From contig OZ176050.1 of NCBI GenBank assembly GCA_964247055.1, positions 3,100,001-3,164,000 of the forward strand: DNA of 64,000 nucleotides, in the 5' to 3' direction. Under the pieces are notes generated by a model, which saw only the letters and a program-made list of their open reading frames with translations, searched no databases and was not told the DNA's origin. The position numbers were made by a program, and so were the translations under genes. This DNA comes from Paragordius varius (Eukaryota; Nematomorpha). Positions 1-12,655 of the stretch are shown here, piece by piece. Each line of letters begins with the position of its first letter. Positions within the stretch are counted from its first letter, which is position 1.

Positions 1-226
1 GTCGAAATGCAAAACCGTATATATTAACAAGCTGTATAAGCAAAAAATATTAATAGTTTTTAACAACTCTTTGTATCTTATCTTAAAAATGAATTGATCC
101 AAAAATACCTTTTTTCTAAAATTCTAATTTCGAATAATCAATATTTTATTGACTAACCTATCGTATTTTACAAACATTGCGAAAAAATTGGAATATACAT
201 GATGATTTTCAAACTTTAGATTATAC

Positions 227-2812
227 CTAAAACCAAAAGACTGCGTTGAATTTTGCCGTTTGTTTCCTTTATGATGGCCTCTTCAATGCTATGTCGGGAA
301 AGGCGTTGATATTGATCAAATATTAATCTTAATTGGGCATAATTCCGTTTAGTTAATATGTCCACAAACGATTTCATATCCGTCCCAAATAATCGATTTC
401 TACCGCCCTCAAGTAATTTCTAAATTTTCCAAATATTCCACATTAATTCATAGTTTACGATAAATATAATAATTTTATACATTCTTATATAATTGAAACA
501 ATTATACTCTCTCCATTATAAATTTCATAAAAAGATTAATTTTTAAAAGTTACTTTTGCATCATTAAGAGCTTGATTGGGATCCGTGGTCTGTGATTGAT
601 CTCTGTCAGCCTAAATAAAATATATTATCAAAAATCGCTAAAAAATTGATATATCGGTAAAGATTAATATATAGGTAAAAATATAAAAAGATTGGTGAAT
701 ATATTGTGGAAGGTAAGATGGGAAGAGGCGCCCTAAATCGTGATGGAATGGCAAAACTGAACCTAAAACGCGAAAACATAGACAAGGTTCTATGGCGAAA
801 TAGTTTACGATGACCGCTCAAAAGAGTGATACCATATAAATCAGCATATATTGATATGGATTTTAAGAATGTTAATTATATTAAAATGCGATTATACTTT
901 GCTTAAGGCTACTAATAAATCTTCTACGTGTCCATGGGTATCTCCTTTGATCGAACTTGCAATATCTTTGCGATACACTAAATATTAAAAAATTAATATT
1001 TATTCTTAAAATATTTGCAATCAAAAAATACAAAAAAATTATGTGAAGGGATCATGTGAAATGTGTAATATCCGGAATTTAAAGAGAAACGCTTAGATTT
1101 CACATATTAGCAATTATGGTTTATTACATCTTCTATAGGCTTCTCTAATGGCAGCTAACTGTTGAGGAGTTCGCGTTAACATTATTTCAATGAGTGTTTC
1201 GAAATCGGTACCAAATCCCTAAGAGAAATAAAACGTAATAATTATAAAAATTTGAATGTTTTTTTGTTTCTCATACTTTGATAGATTCCCGAATTAATTT
1301 AGCATCGTAATCCGCTTTGGGTGTCATCAGAGCTACCAAAGTATCTTGATATTTACGATTCGTGTCAGACTTTATGTGGCTAATCAAATCCTTTTGCGTG
1401 GGTTTATTTGAACAGGGATAAATAAATAATTAAGTTTAAGAAAAAATTTAATAATTTATATATATTATTTTTAACGAATTCCTATACTCGCTTTGTAAGG
1501 GCCTTATATTGTTGAGCAATGAGTTGTCTTTCATCGTTCGTCCTCCCGGCAATTATACTGTTTAACTTGCCGGTATTTGTGCCTAAAAAGAAATGTAACT
1601 TTTTTCTTGAGCCAATTGCATATGAAAAAGATTAAAATGAATAAAATATTTTACCGAATCCAACCAATGCGTCTTTTAGAATTTTGGCATCTTGAACAGG
1701 ATTAAAATTTGGAGTTGGTTCTATAGTCCCCTCCCCCTAAAATAAATATAAAAAAGGGATACAATATATTGGTTAAAGACATAAGAGAGCTAATTTATTT
1801 CACACTTCTTTCCAAGTTGTGAATTAAACTTGACATCATATTAAATGTTTGTCAAAATTATAGATTTTTTCTGTAAGTGATTTTTTACAGTGGATATAAA
1901 AAACGCCCTTTTGAAATATATAACATTGTCCCAAAATTTGATTCTAGTTGCGCTGTGCTAAATATTAGTTTATTGTTTATAGAGTAACATACATCAGAGC
2001 AAAATAAAGAAGTGTCTTTTATCTAATTTTACTCTCTAATCAAGATTATTTATATTTGGTAATAATTTGGATCTGGTTACCCTCTTAGTTCATATAAAAT
2101 GCATTCATATTAATATTTCAAGCGAAATCGATCAAAAATATTACATTTTTAAAATTATAAAATACTGCAAAATTAGTAATTAAAATTAATTAATTTTATT
2201 TTCGAAAACTTTAACCTATAAAATTGGGTTTAATATATACGAGATTTAATTTGGTAGATTTCTTTAAAAGTATTTTAATCGAATGCTATAAAAATATACC
2301 ATTTACAGTTCAAATTCACCCTTGGATTCAAATCCCTCCTCGAACAATTCAAATTTACTCTTAAAAAATTATATGTTTTAGCTAATATAACTCATTATTG
2401 ATATAAAATATATTTTTATGGCATAGTTTGTTATTTTCCAGTATTAATTTATAAACAAATTTCATTTTTTAAAAATATATAAAAATATAGGTAATTTGTA
2501 ATTTTGAAAAACGTGTAATTTATTTGAGAGTGAATTTGAATTGTTCGAGGGTGAGTTTTAATAATACAAGGGTGTTGAATTGTTTAATAGAAAATTTGAA
2601 TTGAAAGGGAATATATTATTAATCAATAAATGTAACGAATAATTTGCTATTTTGCATTTACTAATAAGACTTGAAACATATTTGACTTAATTTTCAAAGG
2701 TATATCTTTATTATCATAAAAATTATATTTAACAATCGAAATGATCAAAATAATTTACCTTAATATATGCAGAATAGTTTATTAAAAGTAAAGCAATCAA
2801 AGGAGCAAACAT
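227..2812 (-). CDS. Secreted-type annexin A, C-terminal part beyond the window
   Basis: Annexin family: Ca2+-dependent binding of acidic phospholipid membranes. Exons (transcription order): 2759-2812, 1655-1736, 1488-1582, 1277-1390, 1128-1218, 898-977, 554-610, 227-419, giving about 255 residues through repeat III. The start at 2812 encodes an 18-residue hydrophobic leader (MFAPLIALLLINYSAYIK) filling its own exon, which looks like a signal peptide; canonical annexins have none. Annexin repeats are clear: GFGTN in repeat I, GFGTD followed by a GDTHG turn in repeat II (an intact-looking type II Ca2+ site), and FGTD with KETNG in repeat III. Six of the eight visible exons match annexin B in length exactly or nearly (82, 95, 114, 80, 57, 190/193 nt), so the two genes are an inverted tandem duplicate. 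The next exon is missing or only begins at bases 1-31, where I could not keep the frame open. Family identity is certain; secretion is inferred from the leader. Confidence 0.92.
2295..2612. mobile_element. Degraded MITE copy A (ACCATTTACAG TIR family)
   Basis: It lies in annexin A intron 1. The left end TATACCATTTACAG is followed by TTCAAATTCACCC-type units, and the right side carries decayed inverse units (GAATTGTTCGAGGGTGA). It is the most diverged of five copies in the window (others at 32213, 42044, 51561 and 59772). No coding capacity. Confidence 0.7.
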
Positions 2813-3353
2813 TTTTAGACCCAATTATATATACAAAAATATTTATTATGTATATTAATTTTATTTTAGATTGGTGAACTTTAACTTATAATATGTTTTT
2901 ATTTAACATTACCGAACATTGGCATTATCAAAAGAAATTAATAATTGATATTCGTTCCGATTGATATATATTTGTGCAAATTCAATCAGTTGTCTGTTTT
3001 ATTTTATATTTTCATTACCATTTCATCTTAAGGTTATATGCCATTGAAAATTAATTATTGGGTTTTCCATCGCAAATCTATTAAACAATAATATTTATAC
3101 AAAACTTTCTTTAATAATTAATTTATGAATTTAGATAGGATGTTTAATGTCAAACAAATTCTTGGCGCTATAAAATGTTAATGGTGGTGCGCACTTGTGT
3201 TTGTTTTGACAATTAAAAATAGCATAATAAATCTTCTTTTTTCTTTTGGTTAATATAAATTTTTTTTTCTTAATTTTGATTTTGCACAACTTTTCCATAA
3301 TATTTATCGTTTGAGATAATTTTTGAAGCAAAAAAAAGATTGGAATAGCCATC
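2813..3353. promoter_or_regulatory. Divergent intergenic region between the two annexin start codons
   Basis: These 541 bp separate the head-to-head annexin ATGs, so promoters for both genes must lie here or in the first introns. The sequence is very AT-rich with poly-T runs near 3230-3270. I see no clear TATA or initiator motif that stands out from the background. Confidence 0.5.
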
Positions 3354-3425
3354 ATGAAGATGATAGTTTTTACCTTGATTTGTAACGTGCTATTTTTGTT
3401 GAACCGTATCCAATTTTCCGTAAGT

Positions 3426-3471
<46 letters not shown>

Positions 3472-6400
3472 TTGAGATTGCCAATTTTTGAGGACTATAA
3501 ATGTCCACCTCCATTAACTAAATCGAATTTTACTTTTTTTTAATTTCCTGAAATTTTTGCACCACACCAAATGGAAACTGAACTGGAAGATTACGAAACA
3601 GTTAAATACTTATTCTTGTTGCATTTGGATAACAAACATGATTTATAACATACATTTTTTTTAAAATCCAATCTTATTATCATGATGATATAATTTCGTA
3701 TCAAATAATGATATATATTATTTGTCATTTTTAGCTTGGAGGTACCATACTACCAAAACCAAATTTCGATCCGCAAGCCGCAGCCCAACTCTTAAAGAAG
3801 GCCCTCAAAGGAATTGGTATATATATTGAATTTTTTAATTTTTATCATTAATTTACCAATCTCGTAATGTATTCAATCTAAACAATAAGTTCCAATAAGT
3901 ATATTGAGAATAGGGTAATTCTAAATTTATATATGGAAACTCGCATCTAACTAATTAACTCATTTTATTATTTATCACCCATAAAATGTAATGAATAGCA
4001 GAATACAGCTATAACAGCTGGATATAAGCTCACCATATTTGAATATTAAAAATTAGGATATTTTAATATTTAGTACATTCTGCCTATAGTTTTTGTACCA
4101 TCCATCTATTCTTTATTACCATATTTCACGAGCTTGTTCGATTTTAATATTTAAAAGATCTTGAGGTTTAAATAAGTCATGGTGCGATTTTTACTGTAAT
4201 TTATTATTATTGTACAAAACAGGAACTGATACCTCAGCACTGACTAAATTGGTTGCTGGAAGTACCAATATGGAACGCCAACTCATGGCCGATGCTTATA
4301 AACGCCTAACTAGACGGGTAAAATAAAAAAATATTTATACACTTAATTTGTAAAAAATATTTTACAAAACCTCATTTTGTCAACATTTATGAATTAAGAT
4401 CTGATTTAAACTCACTTAAACTAAAATATGGTAGGATTTGATTGAACACATCAAGAGTGATACAAGTGGAAATTATGAGGATGTATTGGTTGCTTTAATG
4501 ACGCCAGCCGCAGAATACGATGCAAAAAATTTGCACCAAGCTATCACAGTAAAACATTGTTGATCCAAAAAAATATTTTTAACTTTTTTTTAAATTTTAC
4601 CATGTTTAAATTTATACATGATATTTTTATAATTAGGGTTATATGAAAGGGTACGGACAAGATCTCGATTTAGTTGCCGAAATTTTGAGTTCCAGGAATG
4701 GAAAACAAATTCAACATCTTCGTGAAGCCTACAAGAAATGTATAATTTTAAATATTTTTATAACTATAATTTTTGAGGTTGGCATATATTATTTACCTAT
4801 ATTATTGTCCATTTAGTGTACAATAAAGATTTACTTGCCGACATAAATCAATATACAAGCCCTGATGTGAAAGAAATTCTATTAGCTATGGCAGAGGTAT
4901 TTAATCAAGATACATATCAATAAAATGTAATAAGTGACTTTTTCGGCTGGACAATATTTAAATTTAGTGAGGAATATTCATTTATGCACGTATATATAGC
5001 GAATCCTTTTTTTAAAATTGGCCCCTGTAAAATAGGGTAAAAGCGTAAATCCTATCGGAATACTCATGGCACCATAGAATATATGATTTATATATAATTA
5101 AAGGCGTATTTATAACGGACAGATTTTTTAAATTGTATGCCATTTTTCAATCAAAAGCAACACTTGTTATCCACACGCAACATTTTTCATTCAAAAATGT
5201 GGCGTTTGATTGAAAAATGTTGCGTTTGATTAAAAAAGTGTTGCTGACTGAAAAATGGTAAACTTGGGAAAAGACTCAGCCTTTGTGAAATACGATTCTA
5301 AATGCAAAATTATTGTTATCCGACATGTTATTTAACAAAAGAATGTCATTTAGATATCCTTTAGGCATGCACACAATATGGTATTTTTAAAATAATTCAT
5401 ATGTTCGGCCTTCACTCTTCAAAAATAACATCAATGTTAGTTAGTCCATAATAATATAATAAAATCCTAAACACTTTATTTTATATTATCTTCATGCTTC
5501 CCACGAGATAACTAATCCATCTGCATAATATTTATTAAATGTTAAATGTTGTTGCTAAAATTCGCGAAAATTTGTGTCTATACTATCGCTTTTTACTAAT
5601 TTTAAATTAAGAGATTTTTTAAATTTTAGACCTTGTGTCTCCCCATTCTTAACAAAAAGGTTTTTTTTATTCATTTGTAAATCTGTCAATAAGAATCATT
5701 TATAAGGGTTTTCTAGACCTGTGTGAAAAATCGTGTCTCTGAAACCTATTTAATAAAATGTGAACTTTTAATTTTAATTCATTATTTTCTAATGGTCGAA
5801 GTATGAATATGCCCCTCTCTATTTCCCCATAATATGCTAAAAGCTTTTAAGCAATCCGCGGAATCTAGAATATCAATTGAAGGGGGATGGGTTGTTTGAA
5901 GTGTTGGTGAAATCGCCAACTAATTTATTATATCCATTTTTTCATCTTGTTTCAAGAATTTTATCGCACTCACTTATTAATCATGTTTAGATCAGAGTGA
6001 TAAGAACACTTTACAGCAAACATTGTATATATTTTTTTTTATAAAATATTCAAATTTATTTATATTCATAATATTTACTATAATTGTGTAATTGATTAGG
6101 GAAACAGAGCTGATAATGTTCCAGTAGATGGGGCCCAAGCTCAAGCCGATGCTAAGGTATTAATTTTTATATATACTTTATCATTAACTTAAAATCTTGG
6201 GAGTGTAATATATAATATTTTATATTATTAATCAAAAATCGAAATATTACAAATTTTTTCAATCGATTCGTATATGCTTCAATCCACTTTATTGTGTTTT
6301 ATATATAAATTATAAATTACAATATTGAAATATTTGGTAGGGCTTTACTGTAAAAAATAAATAATATTTTAAAACTGGAATGAAAAAATATACTCTATAA

Positions 6401-7896
6401 TTTAATACATACTTAAACCAATTGGGTAATTAAAGTATTCAGCTAAAATGTTAATTTTCACAATTAGTGCTTGCTTAAAACCGTTTTTATAGTTTTTACA
6501 ATATAGATTATAGAATATAAAATAAGTTTTGCCACAATTCTAAGTATATATAACAGTTTTACATAATATACGATGTCATATAATCTATTTAATCAATTAT
6601 GAATTTGTTTTCCACTAGTCGCTAAAAAAAATAATTTTTGGTTTTAGCATTGTACATATATGTAAAATTTCACACTTCAATTAGATAAATATATTTTACA
6701 AAATTTTATTATTATTTTATCATAGGCCATGTTTAATATTGAAAATCGATCGGTCGGCGCTAATATACCTGTAATTAAGCAAATTTTAGGGACCCGTTCT
6801 TTCGATCAACTCCGTCAAACGTTTGATGAACATCGTAAACAAACTAAACAACCTATCGATGCCACTATAAAAAGTCTTGTAACGGGGAAAACGCAGAATC
6901 TTTTGCTAAATATAAGTAACAATTACATATAAATAGTTACAGTTAAAATAAATAGTTTAAGGCAGGGGTTACGCGGTCTTCCGAAATATTTTTGTGCAGC
7001 ACGCGAGAAATTTCAAAAAATATCATATACAAAATCTTTTAATTCAAAAATGCTATTAATAAAATCAAGTAAAAACGATATGTTTTAAACAAATTTCTGG
7101 TTATATCTTTACAAATTTGGCGATGAGGAGCAAAAATTTTCAAAATAATAATAATTTTTTTACATTCGTAACAATATCTAATAAAATATTGATTAATGCC
7201 CACATATATTTTTTGTATGTGGCCGTCTGATTTTAAGGCTAAAATGCAGCCCGCGAAGCCATTTGTGTTCGGCAACTTTGTTCTTAGGCTTAATAATTTA
7301 GAAATCTTAACTTATCAATAAATTCATCCAACACTTTAGATTTATCAATATTTATTATACTACACTTGCTTTAGACATCATAATATTCAAACCTTTATTA
7401 ATATGATTGAGAATAGGATTAAATATATATTATTTTAATCTTAATTTCATATTTCACTACCCAAATTAATTTAGTATATAGGCTGATATAAAAAACTGTC
7501 TTAGAAACATTGAAAAAAATAATTACAAAATTTATCATAAAAATGATTCAAATTTAATTTACATTCTTTATAACTTATATAATTTTGATTTTTACTGTAT
7601 AGTTGGATGTATTCAAGACCCTGTTGGATTCTTTGCCCAGAAATTGAAACATTCATTGAAAGTATAATTTTATCTAGTGATTGAAGGGTATTGGTACCAA
7701 AGAAAGCGAACTTATTCGCGTATTGACCACGCGTTCCGAAGTCGATTTGGATAAAATTAAGCAAGTTTATGCTCAAAAGTTTGGTAGAAATTTGGAAAAG
7801 GCTGTTAGAGTATGAAATGAGTAAATAATTTTATAGGGTGATGTTCATGGCAAATTCCAAGACGTATTGGTCTCGCTTATTCGCGGCAATCGTTAG
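3354..7896 (+). CDS. Secreted-type annexin B, complete
   Basis: Complete 342-residue annexin from 11 exons: 3354-3419, 3735-3816, 4223-4317, 4435-4548, 4637-4739, 4817-4896, 6100-6156, 6726-6915, 7603-7661, 7687-7809, 7837-7896. Exon 1 encodes a 22-residue leader (MKMIVFTLICNVLFLLNRIQ...) that looks like a signal peptide, and the core begins LGGTILPKPNFDPQAA. Repeat I has GIGTD plus the distal acidic SDTSG turn of a type II Ca2+ site. Repeat II has GYGQD with a weak partner. Repeat III has lost the GxGT motif (SVGAN). Repeat IV has GIGTK (Asp to Lys) followed by TRSEVDLDKIK. Ca2+ binding is therefore probably limited mainly to repeat I. The last two introns, 7662-7686 (25 nt) and 7810-7836 (27 nt), are GT-AG and needed to keep annexin homology; the 27-nt one has an in-frame TGA if retained. 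Length equals the family norm of about 320 plus the leader. Confidence 0.95.
3426..3472. repeat. (TA)n microsatellite
   Basis: About 47 bp of nearly pure TA repeat, six bases after the annexin B exon 1 donor. Confidence 0.95.
5140..5258. repeat. Small hairpin-forming inverted repeat (tiny MITE)
   Basis: It lies in annexin B intron 6. The ends are inverted (CCATTTTTCAATCA on the left; the right end reads CCATTTTTCAGTCA on the other strand), and the interior repeats a GTTGCGTTTGATTGAAAAAT-type motif on both strands. The 119 bp could fold into a near-complete hairpin. A tiny nonautonomous element is the simplest reading. Confidence 0.65.
6963..7280. mobile_element. hAT-type MITE, CAGGGGTGTCCAAC family, copy 1
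   Basis: It lies in annexin B intron 8, 47 bp after the donor. It starts CAGGGGTTACGCGG, and its right end on the minus strand reads CAAAGTTGCCGAACAC followed by GGCTTCGCGGGC. The same left body (ATATTTTTGTGCAGC) and right body recur in the copy at 53903, and the GGCTTCGCGGGC motif in the copy at 28190. Flanking 8-mers (gtttaagg, ttcttagg) are only weakly alike, so the target duplication is decayed. The minus-strand frame over its right half is a shadow of the repeat, not a gene. Confidence 0.75.
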
Positions 7897-9406
7897 TTAT
7901 AACCAAAATATCTTGATTAAATGTGAATTACAAAAACCCCTTTTAATATACAAAATCAAAATTTATTCTAAAAAAATGTGTGGCATACCTATATCTATCT
8001 AATAAATTGTTTTAATTTGAAAGTTGCTATATTAATTTATACATATGAATTGATGTAATCTCAATGCTATGGTAGATCCGTTTACTGCCAATGATTAATT
8101 GGATTTGATTGCAGTGCTACTTTAACCGCGGCCCTAAAAGTGTTTTTTATAGCCTAGAATAGTTTATATTCAACTTTCTTGATGCATTTTTTTTGAGTAT
8201 AATTATCTCCAAATGTTTGTCAAGTGGCTATGAAATTTTATAGGTAATATAGGCCATTGACACAGATAGATATTTCTTGAAGACCTTTAAAATTTTTAAT
8301 AAGAACTACTCCATTATTAGTTCATCGTGGACAGAACTATAAGCCATATTCACAAGACAATTTCAGCATAAAAAAAATCCAATTGATATGTATGCTTAAT
8401 AAGTCATCTTCAACATTTATTGTAGAAAACATTTGGAATCACTCTCCGAACATTTCCTAAATTCATGATAACCTTATCCAATTCAACTTTTTATTATAAC
8501 CTTGGTTTTAATAAACCTTTGGTCTAGAATGTTTCAGGCAGGAAAGAGAACCAGTCTCAGTGTGATTTACTATTAGTCTTCTTTGTGTTCTTTCACTCAT
8601 TAATAACTCATTATCGTCTTTTTGATATAATATTGTTGATCTGTTTGAAAATTTAAGCAAAAAACACGTCACATCAAATAGTGGTGTCCAATATATTAAT
8701 TAGTGGAAAGAATTTAAATGTTAAACAGTTAAATATAAGTACTGCTCAGTTCTAGACACTTCATTTTGCTAACACAATAAATTACGCGTACCTAACCATC
8801 TGTAAATTCTTTCGAACGAACGGATTATTGCTATTGTTGAATAATTATCTTTTTAAATTTATCTATTTTTGAGTTACATTATGGATATTCGCAAATGACA
8901 CTTCAATTCTAAATAACGGATACTTTTAGATGATATTGTAGTACTCGACGATTTAGTAATTCTATAAAAATAAAATATTAGGCACTAGTCTATTTAGTAA
9001 ATAAAATTCCGTGATACAAATTGTGCACACAGTTAAGATTTTTAAAGCAAATACAATGTTGTATTTATTAATAGTGTGCTCCCCATGGTGTTACCGTTAA
9101 CCTCATATATTAAAGATAGAAAGAAATAGATGGCATTATAAAGATATAATGCCTTATCGTAATTTGTTTTTATTTATTTAAAAATTTCATTTTATTTCCT
9201 ACAAATAATTTTAAATTTACAATAAAATATACCCATTAATGAATAGTTAAAGCTTTCTTACCATAACAGCTGTTCTTCCTAAAACGTTTATTGTATTTTT
9301 GGCATTTATTTAAAATGTTAAAATGTCAACAAGTATAAAAATACTTTTTAAGCTTAAATAAAATACGATAAAAATATCCTAGTTTCTCAAGTCACAATGG
9401 AGTTCC
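7897..9406. other. Intergenic, no gene seen
   Basis: Between the annexin B stop codon and the hAT target duplication. Long AT-rich stretch without a supported open frame, RNA gene or clear repeat on either strand. Confidence 0.6.
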
Positions 9407-9660
9407 GTTATCAATAAGGTGACCAGACGTCCCGCTTTTCCACACTTTGTCCCGCATCCCGCTACGTTTTTAAAATATCCCGCTTTTTCACGAGTATATA
9501 AAAAAAAATTTTCTAATACAAATAATTTTTTTATCTGTTTAAATTTTTTATCATTAAATATCTTTAAAATCTATATAAATTTTAAATTAATATTTATTTT
9601 TTTCGAATTTATATAATATGATTATACACTTTCCTCCCTACTACTACTGTCATCATTATC

Positions 9661-9920
9661 AAAAAGCCAAGTTAATACCATAAATCTCTAGATTAAAAGA
9701 CAAATTGATACCACAAATCGGTACCTTACACGTTTATTCCAGAAAATTAAGGTAATATAATATTTATTATACTAATATTTTAGTTTTATTACTTGTCAAC
9801 ATTATTAAAAAGCCAAATTAATACCACAAATCGGTAGAAAAGACAAATTGATACTACAAATCGGTACCTTACACGTTTATTCCAGAAAATTAAGGTAATA
9901 TAATATTCATTATACTAATA
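9661..9920. repeat. Tandem duplication inside the hAT 5' region
   Basis: Two near-identical copies of about 115 bp (9661-9778 and 9808-9920), each carrying GACAAATTGATACYACAAAT, GGTACCTTACACGTTTATTC and AAAATTAAGGTAATATAATA. They lie just upstream of the transposase start, where hAT elements often carry subterminal repeats. They could be amplified transposase-binding sites; that is inference. Confidence 0.85.
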
Positions 9921-9933
9921 GTAGTTTATAAAT

Positions 9934-11781
9934 ATGAGCACAAAAAGAGGTTGTAAATTCAACGATGAATTAATGAAAGATTTTCCTTTTATCAAAAAAA
10001 CGAAGAATGAATCATCTGTTAAATGTATTATGCGAGGGGGAATTCACCCTAGCACATGGCGGCAAGCATGATATTACAAAGCATATGGAAACACACAAAC
10101 ATAAAAATATTTAGATATGGCGGCATCATCCTACAAAATGAGCGATTTTTTTCGAAAAACCGCTTTTGGAGAGGAAGAAAAGAATTTGGCACTAGCTGAG
10201 GGCGTGTTATCTTTTCACGCCGTTAATCACAATCATTCCTTTAGATCTATGGACTGTACCTCACAGGTTTTTCGCACGTTATTCCATAAAAAACTTACAT
10301 GTGCCCGTACAAAGGCTGAAGCCATTATGTGCAATGTCCTTTCGCCACATGCATTTTCTGAAATACAAAAAGCTGAAAATTAATTTCTTATCCCTATACT
10401 CTGATGCATCAAATCACCATTAAACAAAATTTTTTCCCAATTTAATAAGATATTTTGATTCAGAAACCGGAGTAAAAATTAAAATTTTAGATTTAATTTC
10501 ACTACCTGGTGAAAATTCCGAAATAATGTTTACTTCAATAATGCATATTCTAGAAAAAAATAATTTAAAAGACAAAATTATCGCATATGCGCTGACAACA
10601 CTAATACCAACTTTGGTGGAAAAGCAAGGAGGGGAACAAGAAATACTTTTCATAAATTAACAGATAATCTTAATTAAAACATTATTGGCGTTGGGTGTGC
10701 AGTGCATATAATACACAAAGCTATTCAAACAGCTGCTGATTTGTTACCCCTAGATGTGGAAAATGTAGTTGTTAAAATATATTCCTATTTTATATATACA
10801 CGATACGTGTTGAAACGCTTAAAGACTTCTGTGAAAATGCAGAAGTTTAATATCAAATGCTTGGATATTGTAAAACTTGTTGGTTAGCTTTTATGTCAGC
10901 TATGGAAAGAATTTTAAAAATGGATGATTCTTTAAAATATTTTTTTTATCACAGGACAAATGTCCTACAACTTTTAAAAAGTTTTTGAAAGTGATTCTTC
11001 AAAAATATGGTTAGGATTCTTACATAATCAAGCTTCTCTCTTTCAAAATGTTATTAAATTTATAAAAGGTATTTCGGCAATCGAAGTAGCCAATGAAATT
11101 AGCCTAAAATTCCAATGTCAAGAACGGAAAATAATTTTATACCATTAACCATCCGCAATATAATAAATAATTTAGAAAAAGAAGGCTTAATAAATCGCCA
11201 AGATATCCTGTACATATAAAAATGTTTTATACAAATTGTAAAGATTATTTGGAAGACTGGAGGACACAATTCAATGAAATAGATCATTTTCATTGGATAA
11301 CATTAAAATCAGAATTAATTGGTGCGATGTTCAAAAATTATTTGATTATATCTGCTCCCAAAAATTCTCAAAAAGTAATCTTTCAGAAAATGATCTTTTT
11401 TCTGAAGATTCATTAGTTAAAAGATATATTAATAATGAAAAACTTAAATTATGGACAAAAGAAAAATATACAGTAGAAAAGAAATGGTTGGAAATATTCC
11501 ATCATTTTGAAGCCAACTATATTACATACAATAATATTTTAAAAATTGTGGAATTCGCACTATCTTTACCTGGAACCAACGCTGCTACTGAGCGCGTTTT
11601 TTCCACAGTAAATCAGGTGTGGACATCGGGAAAATCAAATTTAAATGTTAAAACTTTAAAGGCCGTTTTATCTGTCAAATATAATTTGACAAATTCTTGT
11701 GAAAACTTCTACAATATTTTAAAAAATAATGACAATCTGCTAAAACGCATTCACTCAAACAAAAAATATACCAAAGAATAA
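9934..11781 (+). pseudogene. hAT transposase remnant (BED finger to C-terminal dimerisation domain)
   Basis: It begins MSTKRGCKFNDELMKDFPF, a BED-like zinc-finger start with the frame lost around 10030. Further pieces are at 10117-10383 (includes KMSDFFRKTA), 10702-10887 and the long frame 11293-11781. The last contains the conserved hAT C-terminal dimerisation motif (LPGTNAATERVFSTVNQVW), where E and R of TERVFS are the family signature. Several stops and frame changes between the pieces show it is dead. Family assignment rests on the dimerisation motif and the element ends. Confidence 0.88.
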
Positions 11782-11828
11782 AATATTTTCTTTAAAGTTT
11801 TTATGTTAAAAAATTAACAAACATACAT

Positions 11829-12655
11829 AGAATATTGTATAAGTCTTCATAATTTGTCAAATTATATTTGAACACATAAAATGGCTTTTATTCAATATTT
11901 AAATTTGATTCCGTGTCCTTACTTAATTTAGTGTGGGAAAACGCGTTCAATAGCAGTGGTTCAGGTAAAGATAATGCAAATTCTACAATTAAAATATTAT
12001 TGTATGGAACATAATTTGTTTACAAATGATTATTTTAACCATTTATATCCTACGTATTTTTTTCTGTTGTCCATAATATAAGTTTTCATTCAATATATTT
12101 ATTTAATAATGAGACTTCATTAAAAAGTGTCATTGTGCACCGTCTTGTCTTCCAAATAATCGTTTCTGTTTGTATGAAACATTTTTGTATTCTGGCTATT
12201 CATTGAGCCTTGATTTTCTGGATGCTTTATAATATTGCAATTAGGTAATGGTATAAAATTATTTTCTAATCTCTTTTGACTTGGAATTTTGACCTTTGTC
12301 CTGTGATAAAAAATAGGATTCTAGGAGATCACATTTTTATAAATATTTCAATCGCTGGCAAAAGAGCTAACCAACAGTTCTACAATATCCAAGCATTTTA
12401 ACATCTATATTTTCCACATCCAGGGGTAACAAATCAGTAGATGGTAGAATAGAGTTGTGTATCTGCCAATAATGTTTTGATTAAGATTATTCGCTAAATT
12501 GTTAAAAATATTTTTTGTGCCGCTCTTGCATCACCCAGCGCACTTTGTGATAATTAATTATTTTTTTCTAGAATATTACAATTACTTCACCCTTTGTTCG
12601 TGCACATGTAAATTTATTGAATAAGGTACAAACAACCTGTAAGGTACAAATTCTT
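11829..12655 (-). pseudogene. Inverted partial copy of the same hAT transposase
   Basis: Read on the minus strand, the segment aligns from end to end with 10250-11732. Landmarks: ATTTACATGTGCACGAACAA against 10298, ATTCTAGAAAAAAATAATT against 10547, TTTTTATCACAGGACAAA against 10945, GATTATTTGGAAGAC against 11242, and AATTTGCATTATCTTTACCT against the dimerisation domain at 11551. Parts matching about 10330-10538 and 10965-11110 are deleted. Identity looks to be about 75-80% by eye, so the copy is old or came from a sister element. Confidence 0.88.

Noticed and set aside
1-31. Exon 9 of annexin A at the window edge
   Set aside because: The CAG acceptor at 32-34 is good, but the phase required gives a stop after two codons. 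A tiny intron crossing the window edge is possible but cannot be tested.
3131-3355. Minus-strand open frame between the annexins
   Set aside because: Lys/Ile/Phe-rich shadow of poly-A/T tracts in the promoter region.
7039-7275. Open frame containing NTNGFAGCIL, similar to one at 54100-54190 and 28200
   Set aside because: The similarity comes from the shared hAT-type MITE, not from a protein family.
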